From Actinomycetota bacterium (GTDB lineage: Bacteria > Actinomycetota > Rubrobacteria > Rubrobacterales > Rubrobacteraceae): a stretch of 15,393 nucleotides of DNA. Below the pieces are notes generated by a model. The model saw nothing but the letters and a program-made list of their open reading frames with translations, was not told the DNA's origin and made no database searches. How positions within the stretch are numbered: the first letter of the stretch is position 1; every line of letters begins with the position of its first letter. Position numbers and translations under genes: made by a program. Positions 13,360 to 15,393 of this stretch are shown piece by piece. The stretch lies in the NCBI GenBank assembly GCA_020200675.1, contig JAIVIG010000090.1:1-15393 (forward strand), read 5' to 3'.

Positions 13360-15393
13360 TTGCGCGTTCCGCTCAGTTGGCTCCGCGAGTACGTAGACTT
13401 CGATCTTTCGAAGGAAAAATTGGTCGAACTCTTCTCCCTGCGTAGCCAGGAGGTCGACGGCGTCGAACACTTAGGCGTCGTAGACGGCGAGGTAGTAGTG
13501 GGCGAGGTGGTCGAGTTCGGCCCGCACCCGAACGCCGACCGGCTCAACGTGGCGAAGGTGGACCTCGGCGGGCGGGAGGTCCAGATCGTCGCCGGCGCCC
13601 CAAACCCTTACCCCGGCGCCCGCGTCTCCGTCGTACTGCCCGGCAGCACGTTGGCCGACGGCCGCCAGCTCGAGAAGGCGAAGCTGCGTGGCCTCGAGTC
13701 GTACGGGATGATGATGAGCGAGCGCGAGCTCGGCATCTCCAACGATCACGGCGGCATTCTCATCCTCGAAGGAGACTACGAGGTCGGGCGGCCGCTCTCG
13801 GACTACTTCCCGGCCGGGGAGACGGTCCTGGAGCTAGACGTGAACCCCAACCGGCCGGACCTGTGGGGCATGATCGGGGTGGCCCGCGAGCTCGCCGCCA
13901 TCTTGAAGACTACCTTTCGCATCCCCGAGCCACGCTTCGAGCCGACCGGAGAGCCTACCAAAGCCTACTCCCTCCGGGTCGAAGCCGAAGACCTCTGCCC
14001 TCGCTACGACCTGCGCCGGGTCTCCAACGTTCCGCCGGGCGAGAGGGCGCCGCTGGAGATGCGGCGCCGCATCTACGCCGCCGGGATGCGTCCCATCAAC
14101 GCTATCGTGGACGCCACGAACTACGCGATGCTCGAAACCGGCCAGCCCATCCACGCCTTCGATGCCGCAAGGGTCCGCGACGGCATCGTAGTACGGCGGG
14201 CGCATCCCGGCGAGAAAATTACCCTGCTCGACGGAACCACCCGGCAGCTGGACGAGGAGATGCTCCTCATCGCCGACGAGGAGCGCGGGCTCGTCATCGC
14301 CGGTGTCATGGGCGCGGAAGAGGCCGAGGTCAGCAACGAGACGACGGACGTGCTCGTGGAGGTCGCTACCTTCAATGGTCGCAACATCATGCAGACCTCC
14401 CAGCGCCTTGGCTTACGCACCGACGCCTCCGGGCGCTTCGAGCGTGGCCTCGACCCGAACATGGTCTCATACGCGATGGAACGCGTCGTCGGCCTGCTTG
14501 CGGAGCACCCGCTCGGCCAACCCGCCCCCGACACCCTCAGCCACTACCCCAACCCCGTAACGCCTTGGGAAGTGCCGCTCCGCCTCTCTCGCGCCGAGTT
14601 GTTGCTCGGGATGCCGGTGGACGAAGGCGAGGCCGCGGAGAGGCTCGAGCTCTTGGGCTGCGAGGTCCAGCATGAGAACGGCCGTCTCCGCGCCACCGTG
14701 CCGACCTTCCGCCGGGACCTCGAGCGCGAGGCGGACCTGATCGAAGAGGTCGGGCGCCTCGTCGGCCTCGAGAACGTGCCCGAAAGACTCCCGGGCGTCC
14801 CGCAGCCCGGAGGATTGACTTCTACGCAGAAGAAGCTCCGGCACCTCCGGCACCTTTTGGCGGACCTCGGTCTCGCCGAGGCCGTGACCTACCCGTTCGG
14901 ACCGGACCGCTGGTACCGGGATCTCGGCCTCGAGAACGGAGACGCAGGACAGAAACCGTTAAAGCTGCAAAATCCGCTGAGCGCGGAGGCGGCTAACCTC
15001 CGCACCACGCTCCTGCCCGGCCTCCTCGACGCCACGGCTTACAACCGTTCCTTCGGAGCCCGCGGCGGCGCAGTCTTCGAGATCGGACACGTCTTCGAAC
15101 CCGTAGAGCAGCCCGAAGGTATACGCGAGTACGCCCTCCGGTACCGCCTGCGCGGAGAGACCGGCCTTGACGCGGAGGTGCGGGCGGACCTACTCACGGG
15201 CGTCGAGGAGAAGGAGAATGTCGCGGGCCTCCTCGCGGGAACCATCTACCCGCCGGGCTGGAACGTCCCGGCCTTCACGGCGGGCTTCTTCGAGGCGAAG
15301 GGGCTCGTCGAGCGGCTAATTCCCAGCGCTACCTTCGAGCCACGGTCTCTATCGTTTCTACACCCCGGCCGCGCCGCCGCGGTGCTCGTCGAT
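13360..15393 (+). CDS. pheT: Phenylalanine--tRNA ligase beta subunit (3' end outside window)
   Basis: 678 codons are open to the window edge; the family has ~790-800, so ~110-120 residues are missing, including the C-terminal anticodon-recognition (FDX-ACB) domain. Visible domains: N-terminal MRVPLSWLREYVDFDLSKEK; OB-fold tRNA-binding domain from ~48 (GEVVEFGPHPNADRLNVAKV); NPNRPDLWGMIGVAREL (162-178); B3/B4 editing module with AAGMRPINAIVDATNYAMLE (240-259) and GQPIHAFDA; B5 (~408-475) with TVPTFRRDLEREADLIEEVG; then the catalytic-like core. The start TTG 13360 has AAGGGA six bases upstream and lies 18 bp after pheS. I translated the whole stretch and found no frame break. Confidence 0.95.
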   Translation, partial: MRVPLSWLREYVDFDLSKEKLVELFSLRSQEVDGVEHLGVVDGEVVVGEVVEFGPHPNADRLNVAKVDLGGREVQIVAGAPNPYPGARVSVVLPGSTLADGRQLEKAKLRGLESYGMMMSERELGISNDHGGILILEGDYEVGRPLSDYFPAGETVLELDVNPNRPDLWGMIGVARELAAILKTTFRIPEPRFEPTGEPTKAYSLRVEAEDLCPRYDLRRVSNVPPGERAPLEMRRRIYAAGMRPINAIVDATNYAMLETGQPIHAFDAARVRDGIVVRRAHPGEKITLLDGTTRQLDEEMLLIADEERGLVIAGVMGAEEAEVSNETTDVLVEVATFNGRNIMQTSQRLGLRTDASGRFERGLDPNMVSYAMERVVGLLAEHPLGQPAPDTLSHYPNPVTPWEVPLRLSRAELLLGMPVDEGEAAERLELLGCEVQHENGRLRATVPTFRRDLEREADLIEEVGRLVGLENVPERLPGVPQPGGLTSTQKKLRHLRHLLADLGLAEAVTYPFGPDRWYRDLGLENGDAGQKPLKLQNPLSAEAANLRTTLLPGLLDATAYNRSFGARGGAVFEIGHVFEPVEQPEGIREYALRYRLRGETGLDAEVRADLLTGVEEKENVAGLLAGTIYPPGWNVPAFTAGFFEAKGLVERLIPSATFEPRSLSFLHPGRAAAVLVD

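Noticed and set aside
13863..14675. A 270-residue + strand ORF inside pheT
   Set aside because: It is a shadow frame of pheT: Arg/Ala/Pro-rich low-complexity product with no family features, while the pheT frame is conserved throughout.

Overview
The window is high-GC bacterial chromosome. The block thrS-infC-rpmI-rplT followed by an rRNA-type methyltransferase and pheS-pheT, the frequent TTG/GTG starts and the residue usage suggest a deep-branching actinobacterium, most likely Rubrobacter-like. That assignment is inference from gene order and protein style; no database was consulted.

Layout. 1-320: the 3' end of an unidentified gene on the + strand, then a ~230 bp element bounded by inverted repeats. 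320-1420 (- strand): an unrecognised coiled-coil protein. 1560-2294: a Yip1-like membrane protein. 2448-3455: an isocitrate dehydrogenase. 3587-5821: a sulfolipid cassette with an intact UDP-sulfoquinovose synthase gene (sqdB) and a frameshifted SqdX/SQD2-like glycosyltransferase. 5858-6173: tRNA-Gly(GCC), tRNA-Cys(GCA) and tRNA-Val(GAC), with a 22-bp tandem duplication running into the Val gene. 6197-6354: a second inverted-repeat-bounded element, related at one end to the first. 6374-8302: thrS. 8290-10019: infC-rpmI-rplT with its own promoter and two structured leaders. 10039-11801: a broken trkH and an intact trkA. 11798-12313: a C-terminally truncated SpoU-type RNA methyltransferase. 12313-15393: pheS and the first 678 codons of pheT, which runs off the window.

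How it fits together. From thrS onward everything lies on the + strand in tight succession and serves translation: two aminoacyl-tRNA synthetases, IF3, L35, L20 and an RNA methyltransferase. A potassium-uptake pair (trkH-trkA) sits inside this block. The tRNA cluster separates it from the sulfolipid cassette.

The most notable points are: (1) ribosomal protein L20 carries a ~115-residue tail with two repeats resembling the E3/peripheral-subunit-binding domain of 2-oxoacid dehydrogenase E2 subunits; (2) infC has no ATG, GTG or TTG that could begin a full IF3, and its ribosome-binding site points to a rare start codon; (3) three genes (sqdX-like, trkH, methyltransferase) have lost conserved segments, two with a frame change, while the essential genes between them are intact; (4) two related inverted-repeat elements lie in intergenic space. 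I did not find a wholly new multi-gene system.
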